NCBI RefSeq assembly: GCF_026151205.1
Contig: NC_087083.1
Coordinates: forward strand, 13,392,944 to 13,456,943
Origin: Bolinopsis microptera
Taxonomy: Eukaryota > Ctenophora > Tentaculata > Lobata > Bolinopsidae
Length of the DNA: 64,000 nt
Reading direction: 5' to 3'
Position numbers and translations under genes: made by a program. Under the pieces are notes generated by a model that was given only the letters and a program-made list of their open reading frames with translations, had not been told where the DNA came from and did not search any database. Each line of letters starts with the position of its first letter. The first letter of the stretch is position 1. Below, piece by piece: positions 38,701 to 53,700 of the stretch.

Positions 38701-41700
38701 GTGGTCCCCGTTGCTTCTTGTACTTCTGCCAATTTTCATTTTATTTTATACACAAATTAAGTTAATTTTCTTACATACATGAATTTTTCATTTAATGCCC
38801 AACGTTTTATGCTCAACTATTATACATCTTCCAATTTGTATATTCTTGCAGAGATAATGATCCCAAAATTTACTTTAAGATTTGTATTACCATACGGATT
38901 ACGGACCTTCTGTGGAAGAAAAGGCAAGCGAGAGGGAACCTTCATAGTCCCAAACTTGAGTGGAAACTCTTTCAGTTCTCTTATAACAGTTTCCGTCTCG
39001 GGAGCCGAACGTTTTCTTGTATAGAACGTTTCCTCTGTTCTTTATTGCAACGTGATCCCTTGTCTTCTCCACCCTGAGATAATAGATATGTTTTAATACT
39101 TTCAACACTACTATATAACAAATAATTTGAGGCTCTAATGATGTAGTTTTACGAAGATTCCAAGCCTTACGTTGTGTGTTTCCCTTCGTGTCCAAAAGCA
39201 TTATACATATATTTTATGTGTACAAAGCATATCATAATCGCCATTCAATATTATAATAATCATCATAATTGGTACTTTCAATTTGCATGGTTTTGTTGAA
39301 CACAAGTTACGTTTGATTAACAATTATCTATGAACTTAGGGGATAATAATAAGTAAAAGTTTGTAAATTTAAAGGTATTTTAAAATTTTAAAAACTATAA
39401 AAAATCTTACTCCACAACCATGAACCGTCCATCATCCTCGCATTCCCACTCCCTGTAGATGTTGAAATCTGTTACTTCTCCACCGTACCAGCTTTTGAAT
39501 CCAGCTTTGTTACAATAAACGTTACCCCTAGTTTTACTGAAGAGCTCAATGTGGGAGTTCTGTTCATCTTCAGCATTCAGGAAGAGTTTGAACCAGATGG
39601 AGTCGGAGCAAGGGAATCTGACGTAGTATGTTTCTTCTTCTTCCATGTTGACTGCTAGGTTAAGCCTGTCACTCAGTGAGAAGTCACGCCAATCTCTTGT
39701 TTCCCGTTCATTATCTGAAATATACGATGGTGCATATTCAGATAATAGATATATAAACTTATTTTGAACTTTTCAAAGCATTTAGAATGTAGATGGTGTA
39801 TGATCATTGTAAATGAAACAAATCTTTCAAATAAAATCTCGATTTTCCACCCACACAACCGCCGAGCACTGACCTTGGCACCTTCGGGCATATTGAACAG
39901 AAACTGGTTCTTCTGTCCCCAGTTTGAATGTTACCGTATTAATGCTGCTCAAAAACTGCTCTTTGGCAGTTGTTAGCTCTTCGTATGGAATTGTGATCAT
40001 AACCTGGAAGATAATTTGTCAAAAAAAATGTATCAATTTGATGGACATTTATGATTTTAATGTTATCATAAATCAAAGAAAATGCGAACACAATTTACTA
40101 TATAGAATCCTTTTTTAGCAGAATCACAGTACAGTGATCTTCCCGAATAAATAAATAATAAATAATAAAGCCTGGCACCTTATCCCCACATCTGAGAACA
40201 AACGCAGACTCGTTGAACTCAAAATCGTACTCCCGTCTCCCTTCCTCATCTGCCTCCGGAAAGCTAACATCAACCCACTGATACCCCCACTGCTCCGTTC
40301 CCTGTGTAAACACACTGTTTTGCACTGCTATGTTCCCACGCTCTGGATGTAGTCCTATCAGGAGCATATCTTTGGTATCTGCTGAGAATGTGACGTCACC
40401 ATTCCAGGTGTCTCTCCTTCCATACCAGGAATGTGTTCTGGCACTTGGTTCACCGGAGGATACTACCCTCAGGGTACATTCTGTGCGGTATTTGGTTGGT
40501 ACTTCGTGTTCGGCTGTCGTCAGGGTGTCGGGAACAAGTTCTGTTGTTGCCTCTCGGGAATCAGCATCAAAGCACTTTCTTTCAGCAACGTCCCATCCAG
40601 TAGCGTCATTTGTTGACAACTCATAGTCCCCAATGATAAAACACTCTGTCCAATACCAGAACATGGGACTCGTTACCACTGCTTGACATCTGGAATAAAT
40701 TTAATGCATTTAATACATTTAATAATAATATATTTGATATTTATATAATGTTAATTTATATATTTAATACATTTGATCATGCAAACATTAATTGAACGTC
40801 TGTGAGCAAATTTTATGTAAAATTTCAAGTATTTGTGACCTATCATGTTGAGGGTTTAAAGACGAGAGAGCATCTCTAAATTTAAATGATTTTGTATCTA
40901 AGTTAATTCATATTTACCCATCGATAGTTACACAGAGTTCCTTGCAAGCCCTGTCAGAAGAGTATCTAGTTTGTTTCAAAACTGTTCCTTGCGTTCTTAG
41001 ATTTTCTGTAAAACAGTCGATGTCTCTTGGTTCTGTGGGTTTCTCTGTTGGTTCTGCTGTTGGTTCTGATGTTGAGTTTGTAGGCTGATCCGTTCTTTCT
41101 GTTCTTACTCGGGGTCTTGTAACTGAAAAAAGTTTTAGCTGATCAAGAACTCAATCTTGTTTCCTATTAAAAAAGAATTCTTTCGCTTAAAACCGATTAA
41201 TTTTTCTATTCAGTTTATTATTATATATATAGTCTTAATACCTCCATCAAAGTTGTCGTCGAAACATTTTCTTTCAGCAGTATCCCATCCCGAAGCATCG
41301 TTTTTCGAAAGATCGTATTCTCCAATAACGAAACATTCTGTCCAGAACCAAAACATTGGACTGGTTACCACTGCTTGGCATCTGAAATTATTTGTTGTTT
41401 AAAAGTTAATGTAGATCGCAAGGATTGTTAAAAATAGCTATTGAAACTGTCAACAAAGAATCGAATGGTCAATTCAAGAGCTTATAGCTTATTGTCGCTA
41501 ATTTGGAACGATTGATTAAAAAAGCTAATACACCTGTTTTTCATAAAAGGCTGACTGAAACCGGAACTTACCCATCGAAAGTCAAGCAGATCTCTTCGCA
41601 ATCCCTGTCAGTAGTGTATCTAACTTGCTTCAACACAGCGCCACTTGTTCTTAAGTTCTCTTTAAAACAATCAGTGTCTCTTCCTTCTGTGGGTTTCTCT

Positions 41701-44700
41701 GTTGGTTCTGCTGTTGGTTCTGATGTGGTGACATTAGACCTGGAGGGAACGGACCCGGAGGGGGTTGGGGCCTTTGTGAGCACAGGTGTTGGTGTTGGTG
41801 TTTTCTCGGGTGAACTGAACCAACAACCCACAGTGTGTTCTTTTGATGGAGTCGGGGGAGTAGTTCCTTCAGTGGTAGTAGGCGTGGTAGTAGGTGTGGT
41901 AGTAGGTGTGGTAGTAGGTGTGGTGTCTCTTCTGGCTGTTGTTGGTTCTGTTGTTGGTTCTGTTGTTGGTTCTGTTGAAGGTGAACCTTGTACTGAAATA
42001 GGAGACATTTTAACTTATCGTTATTTCATCGTTCAATGATAAACAGGAGTTACCTCTTTAAAAAAAAGAAGAAAAAAAGGAGTTTGAAGATGCAATGGGA
42101 ATGCAATCATAAGTGGTGAAGTAATCTGAGTGTAAGAATTAGGATTCACTTTTTTAAACGTTCTATTCAAGTCTACAATATTGTTTGTGTTATTTTGGAA
42201 ATGGACATGAGTTGTTTTGTGGCTACAGCTACTTCCCAGAAGAAATGTTATCTGTTGGAAATTGAAAGTCACGTGACTAACCAGTTAAAAAGAAGATTAC
42301 TAGATACAGACTATGATCAGTATCTCGTTATATTTATTTGGGATGTTTCCAAGTCGAATGATGTTTTCATTGGATTTAAAAATTTCCAAATCAGTCAGTG
42401 GCGTCAGTCTGGACGCCAAGTTCCTGGGGCTAATTGTTAATTACGGAAAGAGAGTGTTTTGATGAGGTTGAGAAATTTGATCGTTTATTTCCGATATAAT
42501 CGTCAAATTAAATCTTTATTGTGAGACGAAAAGGGCCGATTTTTATCTAGTTCATCTTGGGTTTATGAGGGATAAATTTTGTCTAGCAATAATTTGGTCA
42601 AGAACGTCCTGCTATTTTTAAATTGCAGGCTGTTCTCAGTATATCGGAAAAAATGTGAAAATTTCCTTAACGGATATCATTTTCTGAGGTTGAATTTCAT
42701 TATGTTGTAAAACAGCCACAACAGTTCACAATCCACCTCACCCTACAGCTACCTACCATTGTTTTTTCCGCAATTACTTGGACCCAATACATCGAATTAA
42801 TCTAAATCCAAAAATTTATGAAAAACTATTTAATAACAAACAAATCCATGGTGACTAACTGTGGATATAGAGTCAAAATAGGTTTTTTTAATACGTAAAA
42901 TTCCAGATACATTTGATCTACAGGTCTGCTATGGTCATTAATGTGTGAGAAGGTGTGTGGGGGAAGTGTGATATGATGTTGAAAGTATAGTAAAGTAGAT
43001 AGAAAAAAATAAAAATACAAAAAAATAATATGGGGAGCAGAGAGATAAGGCTAGACTGTTGTTTCACTATCCAATAAACATTTCCATAGATGCTTAGTGA
43101 CCTCAGCTTTGAAAAGACTAGTTGACACAATCTGTCTTACCAGTTTTATCCGTAATGTTTCTGGCCGCTTTAATTATTTCTTTGGGAAGTACTCTGGATC
43201 TATCTGGAACTGGATCCGCTATAATTTCTGGATCAAATACACCTGGGATTGAACTTATTAATTCAATTTACAATTACAGTATAATAAGAATAATAATAAT
43301 AACGCTTTATTTGGCCGTATAAGTATATTACATTAAGTACAGTTATCCATCTTACTTATAATTCAGAGAATTCCCTTTGTCTGTACGACCGCCCACGTGC
43401 AAATCAGACGAAAAATATGAAATTGCGTAGCAACCATGGTAACGAGGGTTATTACACGCACATGTACTTGCAATGATTGTTTTAACGTCATTTTGATCGG
43501 TTTGTTGATATTACGCTCATGTGTTTAGTACGAGCAACATTTTAATTGGCTGTATCTTCGGTTGTGTAGGATATTTTTTAACGCGTTTTAAACTTACTAA
43601 CAAAAAATGCTATTAGCTTCCTCCCTGTGACCACGGGTTTTCTAGTATTATAATAATATGTATTTTTCTGCATACCATCTTGAGACTATACCATCTTGAG
43701 ACTATACCATCTTGACTATACCATCTTGAGACTGTACCATCTTGAGACTATATATTAATATATATTATATATATATATACAGGGTGGGCCAAAAGTCAGT
43801 GGGCATGTGTTGGCCTTAATTATAGCTCCGCCGTGTTTTATATTTGAGAGCTGTTGCTTTTCAGATGGCATACTGTACCTTCTGGTTCGAGGATTCCGTC
43901 GTCAAAATTAGAAAATTCGAATATTTTAGACCACGCCCATTCAAAATTAAAACACCTATATTGTTTTTTCTGAACATGCTGGACACCTGATGTTTTCAGA
44001 GACGGTAGATTTATAGATTATTTCATTTTGCATCTGATCTGAAAATATGACGTGAAACGGATTAGAAATGACGAAGTTATCAAGCATTTTGTGTATCTCG
44101 TTAACAAAATTGACTGGGTGATTATGTGACACCGTGACACGACACCTTAATTGGGCAGCCTTAACGATTCCCATAATGTTTAATGGGTTGGTTAACGGGG
44201 TGACCTTATCACGTGATTATGTAAGCCAATCACTTGATCACACGTAATGAATTAACTCGTTATGCTTCGTATCTCGGCCATACGAGAAGCTACAACTGTA
44301 ATTTGTTCAGGACATACGTAATTCGAACTTTCGAATGGCCAAACACAATTCAATAAAATTTAGCTCGTTCCGACTATCCAAACTATCAAATAAATGTAAA
44401 AATGAACCTTCATTTGAAAAAAATGAACTCTAATATTTTTCGATTTGACAAATTCCTCGAACCAGTGGTGGTAGTAAGTCGTACCAGAAAGAATTATTTC
44501 AATTGGTCACTCAGTGACTGAGCTATTAAGGCCAACGTATGTCCACTGACATTTGGCCCGCCCTTGACCCTGGGCCAAATATATATAATCTCTACTATAA
44601 TTCAAAAGATTCTTTCTGTAGGATGTACGACCGCCCACGTGCAAATTCGGTAAAAAGCAAAAGGTTGCAAAGTAACCATGGTAACGAGGGTTGTTACAGT

Positions 44701-47700
44701 TTGAGTTACACGCAAGTGCACGTGCAAAGATTGTTAAAACGGCATTTTGATCAGTTTTGTTGATATTACGCTGTGTTTTAGTTTAGTACGAGCAACATTT
44801 TAATCGGCTGTATCTTTGGTTGTGACGGATATTTTTTGACGCGATTTAAACTTACTAACAAAAAATACTATTAGCTTCCTCCCTATGACCACGGGTTTTC
44901 TAGTCTCTATTATAATTCAGAGAATTATTTCTGTCTGTACAATGTACGTTTGTACGACCGCCCACGTGCAAATAGATAAGAAATAGGTAGTTACATAATA
45001 ACCATGGTAACGAGGGTTCAGGTTGTTAAATGCACGTGCACGTGCAAGGATTTGAGAGGGGCATTTTGATCGGTTTTGTGGTAATTACGTGGTGTTTAAA
45101 AACTTTACTATCAAAGAATACTATTAGCTTCCTCCATGTGACCACGAGCTTTCTAGTCTTACTTATAATTCAGAAAATTCCCTTTGTACGTACACTGTAC
45201 ACTGTACGACCGCCCACGTGCAAATCAGGTAAAAAGCAAAAGGTTGCAAAGTAACCATAGTAACGAGGATTGTTACACGCACGTGCACGTGCAATGATTG
45301 TTTTAACGCCATTTTTATTGGTTGTTGATATTAGGTTGTGTTTAGAATTAGTGCGAGCAACATTTCAATCGGCTGTATCTTCGGTTTGTGTAGGATATTT
45401 TTTGACGCGTTTTAAACTTGCTAACAAAAAATACTATTACCTTCCTCCCTGTGACCACGGGTTTTCTAGTAATTTATAAACTAAGTTTATTCATCAGCTT
45501 TGAAACGGAAAGTTGATATTCGTCCAACAACCACTTACCATTTGATGTTCCTGATGTTGAGCCTGTGGGCGCAGCAGTTGTAGCTGCCACATCTCTTATT
45601 GTCAGTCTTTTACGCTTCATACTTAAGAATTCTAGGGATTTTATTGATTTACACTCAATAAAAACTTTGTGTAATGTATAATGTATATATGTGTAATGTG
45701 TAATGTGTAATATACAATATACAATGTATATATACTATAATATACATTATGTCGAGAGCAGGGATATGTTTTCATATTCTAAAATGTAAATACATGTACT
45801 AACTACTGATGAACTATATTATATACTACTGGAATACAAAAAATATAATAAAAGTTAGAACGAAGCTTACCGTCTTCGGTGGCACAAAGAAATTGGGCAT
45901 TGTAGTCTTTATGATAGTTCGTGTTTCTGACATATGGATCTTTTGCGCCTGGAACAGCACCTTCTTCCAACTTCATAATGTAACAAAGCTCATCCTCATC
46001 GCACGCTAGGATAAAACAAAAATGTGTTTTCTCTTTTATAGGCTAATCTTAATAGTTTGATAGTTAATATTATATTTCATTGTTGATTGTTTATGATTGT
46101 TTATGATTGTTTATCAATATTACCTTTAGTTCTTGTCTTGTCTGCATCATCCTGTGTACACTCATTGGGCAGGTTCACTCTGGGGTTGTAGCAAATTGGA
46201 CAATTCTCTTTGCTGTAGTCTTCTAGTGCGTATCCGGCTGAAATTACATTCGTTGGTTTAACTGCAATAAGTAGTAGTAGTAGTTCAATAAATGATGTTG
46301 AACTTGATAAGTTGATATCCATAACATTTAACAAATAATTACATTTTTACAGTGGGTCAATATTTGAGCAGCACTATTTGACTAATTGTCCTATGCGGCG
46401 CACTAGGAGGCGCACTAGGAGGCGCACTAGGAGGCGCACTATATAGAGATATAGGAGGCTGTCTGTATGTACGACCGCGACCGCCCACGTGCAAATTCGG
46501 TAAAAAGCAAAGGTTGTAAAGTAACCATGGTAACGAGGGTTGTTACACGCACGTGCACATGCAAAGATTGTTAAAACGGCATTTTTATTGTTTTGTTTTC
46601 TAGTTATATATAATATATATATATATTTAGTGCCCAAAATTTGGACCCCCAAATGGTGTTAAAAACGCGAATTAAATAGGTAATAATTCATTTAGTCTCT
46701 TGAGTCTTGACACCACTTAAGAGCTTAAGGGTTAGACGGGTTCCTGCTAGTTATTTCTAAAACAACTACAATAAAGTAAAATTAAACTATGATAATTAGT
46801 TCTTTCATCCAATTAAAAGGGAATTAAAACCTTTCCCTTGAGATTCAGCGTGGAAAATGTTCGGGTCAGGTTGTCCAGCCCTGCTATCACTACCGCCATT
46901 ACCAGAGTCACCACATTCCAAGTAGACATGCTCCATACAGCCCCCTCCTGTACACGTGTACGCCACTCCATCCTCATAAAACAAACAGGGAAACCGCAGT
47001 AGGGTGGAAGCTGGCAGGAACTCCTCAGCTTCACTTACTCTGTACTCCGATGAGTTACATATATCTTGGTAGGGGTTGAGTCCAGGTAAGACGGTGTAGA
47101 GTTCCGAGTTGATCTCAGCGAGGAGGAGGCCGGTTTTGTTGTCGGAGGAGTTGGGGTTTAGGAATTTCCATGTAGTTGGGGTTAACTTGAAACAGTTTGA
47201 TTCCACTTGGGTGTAGCTCAGTAAAACCAATAAAAGGGATAGTAGAAATCTCATCAATTTAATTATGCTCTATATCCTACTATATGATAGTTTTCAATGG
47301 TTAGTGTAGTCGCTGGATTTTAGATATGAAGAAAATTTTGACGAAACTTATACAAAATTTTGATTTTGAATTATTGATTATGGTGAGTTATAATAAAATC
47401 ATTTAAGCAGTGATATCTTTTCCAGTCTCGGCTGCCAACATGGGCCATGGATAAAATAACAACACAATTTGATGAAATGAGGATTCCTAAGATATAAAAT
47501 AAAATCTCTTTATTGTAGCTGAAGAGTCTACCTTGAACAAAACTGAACTGAATAAAACTACTATACAAATTAAATAAACTTAATACCATTTAAGACTACT
47601 AGTGAAAGACTCATATCTACCTTATCTAGACTTTTATCTACCTTATCTAACTTGATTAAAAGTGACTGAATAAAACTACAATACAAATTAAATAAACTTA

Positions 47701-50640
47701 ATACCGTTTAAGACTACTAGTGAAATACTCATATCTACCTTATCTAGACTCTTATCTACCTTATCTAACTTTATTAAAAGTAACTGAATAAAACTACAAT
47801 ACAAATTAAATAAACTTAATACCGTTTAAGACTACTAGTGAAAAACTCTTACCTACCTTATCTATACTCTTATCTACCTTATCTAACTTGATTAAAAGTA
47901 ACTGAATAAAAACTACTTTACAAATTAAATAAACTAAATAGTGTTTGAGACTACAAATGACAACTGACTAGCCAATGACTACTGACTAGTCGTGTGACGT
48001 CAATGACGCATTGTGCGAAAATACCATGCGAGGCTAACCTTTTTATCGGATACAAAACAATGTGCAGTTTTATCAAGTTAAAATCCAATGAATATCAAGA
48101 TGCAGGAATAGAATTCATCTTCATATTGTTCGGGTATGATTGACCATCTTCTTACGTCATAGATTAAAGATTAGATTAGATTTAGATATCTGACTAATTG
48201 GCACCAGCATCGAGCACGGCGGTATTTTGTTTCACCATGGTTTAGGACACAGTAACTTAAACATTAAACACTGTCAAATAAGAATTTTCCAAATTGACGC
48301 TTACCCGTACCTGCATTTTCAGCCACTTCAGCCACTTCAACCAGACCTTGACTCCCAATCACCAAGCCCAACAGCAATATTTTAAACAACATTTCAACGT
48401 AATAAATTCAAAAAGTGAGGACTCGTTCCGATTAATCCCTCGTCTAGTCTCGCTGTTATCTCTCCCAGATTATTCGGTTCAAAATTGAATTACCCAGACC
48501 CAATTTAGATAAGGTAAACTTACCTCGGCCAAATTGAAAAACTTCCGTTCCCCTGGAAATTTGGATTAGTTCCTGGGTGATGAGCCATGATATAATTAGG
48601 TAATTAGTGAACCACACGATATGAGAATAACTGGAGCGCTGTTCTATATATCGATAACGGACTTCTTTGATTAGTTTATAATTTCATAAGAATAAATAAG
48701 TTGAATAACCTGGAAAGCCCAATAATTGATTTAGGCAGTCTTCAGCGCTTTGCGTCATGTTATAAGATAATAGGGTTTGTACAATGCACAACATTTAATA
48801 TTAAAAACCTGCATATACAAATCTTTGTTTAAATCGTTTTTTAAACACGTACAGGGGGGTTCACCCTGATTTTCTTAATTTCGAGATAGCAATTGACCAA
48901 CAAACTAGGGATTGTGACCGAACTTTTGAGGTGGTTCCGGACTCCGGGTACCCACCACTCCACCAGGCCGGTGCCTGCCTATATTTGATCCAAATTATGC
49001 CCAATTAGGCTGGAAATCATCTTAACATGCTCAAAAACCCAGATTTTATGTGCTATACTTGTAGCTAGTGGTCCCCTGAACTCGTATTTGAATCGAATAT
49101 GGGCGTGGCTGTCCCGCGGGCACCCGGAGTCCGGAACCCCCTCAAAAGTTTGATCAAAGGCTCTAGTTTGTTAAAAAATTGCTATCTCGAAATAAAATTT
49201 AACAAGAAAATTAGGGTGAACCCCCCTTGGCCCTTAAGATAATGAAATAATTGCATTAGTTGCGTAAACATTCAAGGAGTAGGCAATGCCCACGAATTTG
49301 ATAAAATTTTTCTTAGAATTTGGCACGTTGAGTAGCTACACAGCACTATCCCGCATATTTCCTTGTGTTTAGACAAAGAAATCGCAAACATTATAAAATT
49401 ACTATGTCACCTTATTATGTATATATATGGACAATTAAATTAAATTAAACTGGTCAAACTTTGGACATTTACCTATAAATCAAAAACAAGTAAGATGGTA
49501 GCTTTATAAGAACACGTCGTCTAAATGCTGAATGGGATATAATACTATGTCATGAACAGCTTCTAAAACCATTGCTGGCACATAAATGTCTTAGTTTTTA
49601 CATGGCGAAATCGGACCTTTACTGATAGTTGAAATTCGACATATGACGTCATCTAGCGTCATCTAGCGTCATCTAGCGTGAAATATCGCCAGATGATGAT
49701 AGATGACGCTAGATGACGCTAGATGACGCTAGATGACGCCAATTAGCGACATTGTCGCTAAGTGCACGGCACCTTTCGAATGTCGCTATCTAGCGCTATC
49801 TAGCGCTATCTAGCGCTATCTAGCGCTATCTAGCGCTATCTAGCGCTATCTAGCGCTATATGACGCTATATGACGCTAGATGACGCTAGATGACGCTAGA
49901 TGACGCTAAGCACGCAGCACTGACGCCAGGCGACAGATAGCGCTAGTTTCATAAAAATTCTAGGGACGACATCTAGCGTCATCTAGCGTTATATGTTGCC
50001 GCGACATCTGACGCTATCTGACGCTATCTGACGCCATCTAGCGACATCTGACGACATCTGACGCGACGACATCTGACGCAGGCGACATCAAGCGCTGGAT
50101 AGCGGGATAGGTCAGTTCACGACAGTTCACGCTATCTAGCGCTATATAGCGCCAGATAGCGCTATATAGCGTCAGATGTTGTTGCGACATATAGCGCTAG
50201 ATAGCGCTATCTGGCGTCATCTAGCGTCATCTAGCGTTATATGTTGCCGCGACATCTGACGCTAGATGACGCTAGATGACGCCAGATAGCGACATCTGAC
50301 GACATCTGACGCGACGACATCTGACGCAGGCGACATCAAGCGCTGGATAGCGGGATAGGTCAGTTTACGACAGTTCACGCTATCTAGCGCTATATAGCGC
50401 CAGATAGCGCTATATAGCGTCAGATGTTGTTGCGACATATAGCGCTAGATAGCGCTATCTGGCGTTAGATAGCGCTAAATAGCGTTAGATAGCGCTAAAT
50501 AGCGAAGAATTTCGGGTCGTGTCAGTCCAGGCTATTTAGCGCTAGATGTCGCTATCTAGCGCTATATGTTGCTGCGTCAGATGTCGTTGCGTCATATAGC
50601 GCTAGATATCATATCCTATCACAGTAACAGTAACCCTAAC

Positions 50641-50708
<68 letters not shown>

Positions 50709-53700
50709 GGGTGCCAAAATTTTCCGCGCTTTTGTCCTCATATGCAACGTGTGTAGCCTTTCAGACATTGATTGCGTAAACGAGGTGTCATACGTCACCT
50801 CAAGATCGGGTGACAGGGGCTGACCATGCCCGAACCTGATTAATCATTGATTGGGTCTGAGGTCACGTAATTATGAGCCTATGATGTATGAGCTGTCACG
50901 TGACTATGACGTCACCAGACCTTGTAGTCCGTTTCCCGCTCATTGGACCAGGTGAGCTTGCATGCTTGTGAATGTAAATGTAAGTACAGCTGTACTGTAG
51001 TTTATACCTAATTAACCCCTATACACTGTCACTATGCACTATAGGAACCTGAAAAGTGGTTACTGCATACTGGAGGGAGAAGTGCCAAGACTACATGCGC
51101 TACATAGACGCTGTTGTCAGCACTGCGCGCGCGCGCACGAACCTTCACATTAGGGTTCGTGGACTTGAACTCTGAAACAAGCGCGCCCGAAGTGGCGCGA
51201 AAGCAAGCACATGGTTAGGTGAAACATCGTCAATATCAATTATTATATCAACTCCAAAATCCACTAAATTTTCGGACAGTTGTGAAAGCCCTATTGGAAG
51301 GTTTTTTGATTCACAAATTTTCAGAATGATCTCATTCAAGGAACCAAAAATATATCCGAATAATACGTCAAAAATCCTCGAATTTCGATAAAGTACGCAA
51401 GTTTTAGATTAACTTTTGCTCCCGCAAAGCCACGCATCACCAATTTTGGCACCTATGCGAAAGTCACTGATGATTCCAAAAACGTATGACAAAAATTTAT
51501 ATTGTAAAAAGGCTCACACTCTCCAAAAAATGTGAACAAAAATTTTGAAAATCCGAGCAACTTTATTTTTATCGTGCACCTCCAACTGGAAAGACGAAAG
51601 GTATAAGGTATGACTATGACATCGTCAACATTCGCCAAACCATCAAAACATTGATTTTCTATCACGCGCCGCTTTTTCTCAAAATATTAGTCCAAGCCAA
51701 GAAGTACGAAGTAGCGCACGTCGCTTCGGGCTAGTCCATTAACAATGATCAAATAATTTACTTGTTCGTACAAAATTTAGCACATATTATACGTTACTAA
51801 ATTGCAAGTTATTCTGCTAATTAAGCTATAAGCGTTACTGTGCCGCGCCGCGCATCCAATTATGCTTCTCGCTAGATCTGCGAAATGCGCTTCTGTGCCT
51901 CGCCGAGCTGCGATGAATTGACATCGTCAATTAAGGCTAGATAACTTTGATAGCTTTGGGGTGAGGGTTTGGATTCAAATGTGACATGATAGCCCATGTG
52001 TCTACGCGTACTGCGTGGACTGTCGCAAACCGACATTCTTCATTAGCTAGCGCTAGTTTACGCTAGATAGCGCTAGATGGCGCCGCGCTATCTAGCGCTA
52101 GCTGTCGCCACGCTAGATAGCGCTAGATAGCGCTATCTAGCGTGGACTGTCGCAAACCGAAATTCTTCATTAGCTAGCGCTAGTTTACGCTAGATAGCGC
52201 TATCTAGCGCTATCTAGCGCTAGCTGTCGCCACGATATCTAGCGCTAGATAGCGCTAGATAGCGCTATCTAGCGTGGACTGTCGCAAACCGACATTCTTC
52301 ATTAGCTAGCGCTAGTTTACGCCAGATAGCGCTAGATGACGCCGCGCTATCTAGCGCTAGCTGTCGCCACGATATCTAGCGCTAGATAGCGCTATCTAGC
52401 GTAAACTGTCACAGACCGACATTCTCCGCTAGATAGCGCTAGATAGCGCTAGATAGCGCTAGATAGCGCTGCGTCAGATGTCGTTGCGACATATAGCGTT
52501 AGATAGCGCTAGATAGCGCTAGATGTCGCAAAAAAAAAGGCGGAAATTTTATGAAACTAGCGCTATCTGTCGCCTGGCGTCAGTGCTGCGTGCTTAGCGT
52601 CATCTAGCGTCATCTAGCGTCATCTAGCGTCATATAGCGTCATATAGCGCTAGATAGCGCTAGATAGCGCTAGATAGCGCTAGATAGCGCTAGATAGCGA
52701 CATTCGAAAGGTGCCGTGCACTTAGCGACAATGTCGCTAATTGGCGTCATCTAGCGTCATCTAGCGTCATCTATCATCATCTGGCGATATTTCACGCTAG
52801 ATGACGCTAGATGACGCTAGATGACGTCATATGTCGAATTTCAACTATCAGTAAAGGTCCGCGAAATCTAGCAAAAACACGATGTATCGGATTGTTAACT
52901 GTTAAATGACAACACGTGAATAGAACTATGTTGTCGTGTTGGGTAATGCTGGACCACATAATTCAGAATCACCCTTACCTGGTAGCATGGGTTATATTAT
53001 TAATTTATTTGTACATTTATATTAATAATCATTAATTAGAATTAGTAACTATTTATAATTATTAGGTCCAATTGCTTCAAACAGTTTTTACCATTTAATT
53101 TTGATCCCAAAGCACTTTCTGTTGGAGAAGTCAGGATTGTCCCTGTGAATTCCATAGGAGCCATTGATCTCACTGAAGTTGATTAACACTGATTTTGATA
53201 GCTTGCCGTGGAAATTCTCGAGATTATTTATAATTTGGGAATTTACAGCGGCTTTTAATTTAATAAATCAAAATTCCGATATTGACATCATCAGCCGTAA
53301 AATGTTACTCAAATTTGCATCTCCAACACTGAATCCCACTCAATCAGGGTTTGACTGTACACTGTACAGTGCAGTGTACAAGAGTAACTACATGTAATAG
53401 TAATACAACTATTAGCAATACCACTATTGTGCAACATGTTGGAAATAAACCGACCATACTTACAATCTATAAATAGATCACCTATTCCATCTTCACAAAG
53501 AGCTAGCATATCTGTTGACAAATCTGCGACCAGTTTCATGAACTCAGGTCCTAGCCCTGTTGAAGACACGCAGTTTGAATATTTTCGCAAAGAGTTGCAA
53601 AAACGACCTACTAGTTCCCATTGCTTTATCGAATCAGCTGTTTCCATCTGAAATCCCTGAAGAAATGCGATGTTTCTTAACCTCCATATTTCTATTCGAT

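Noticed and set aside
41503-42039. 178-residue plus-strand Val/Gly-rich frame
   Set aside because: It is the antisense shadow of the Thr/Pro-rich coding exon 6 of the lectin-like gene.
50630-50645. Telomere-type repeat
   Set aside because: Only two CCCTAA-type units before a TG tract; too short to mean a telomere or an interstitial telomeric site.
49660-52800. CRISPR-like array of short repeats
   Set aside because: Repeats are palindromic, contiguous without unique spacers, and lie in a transposon in a eukaryotic genome.
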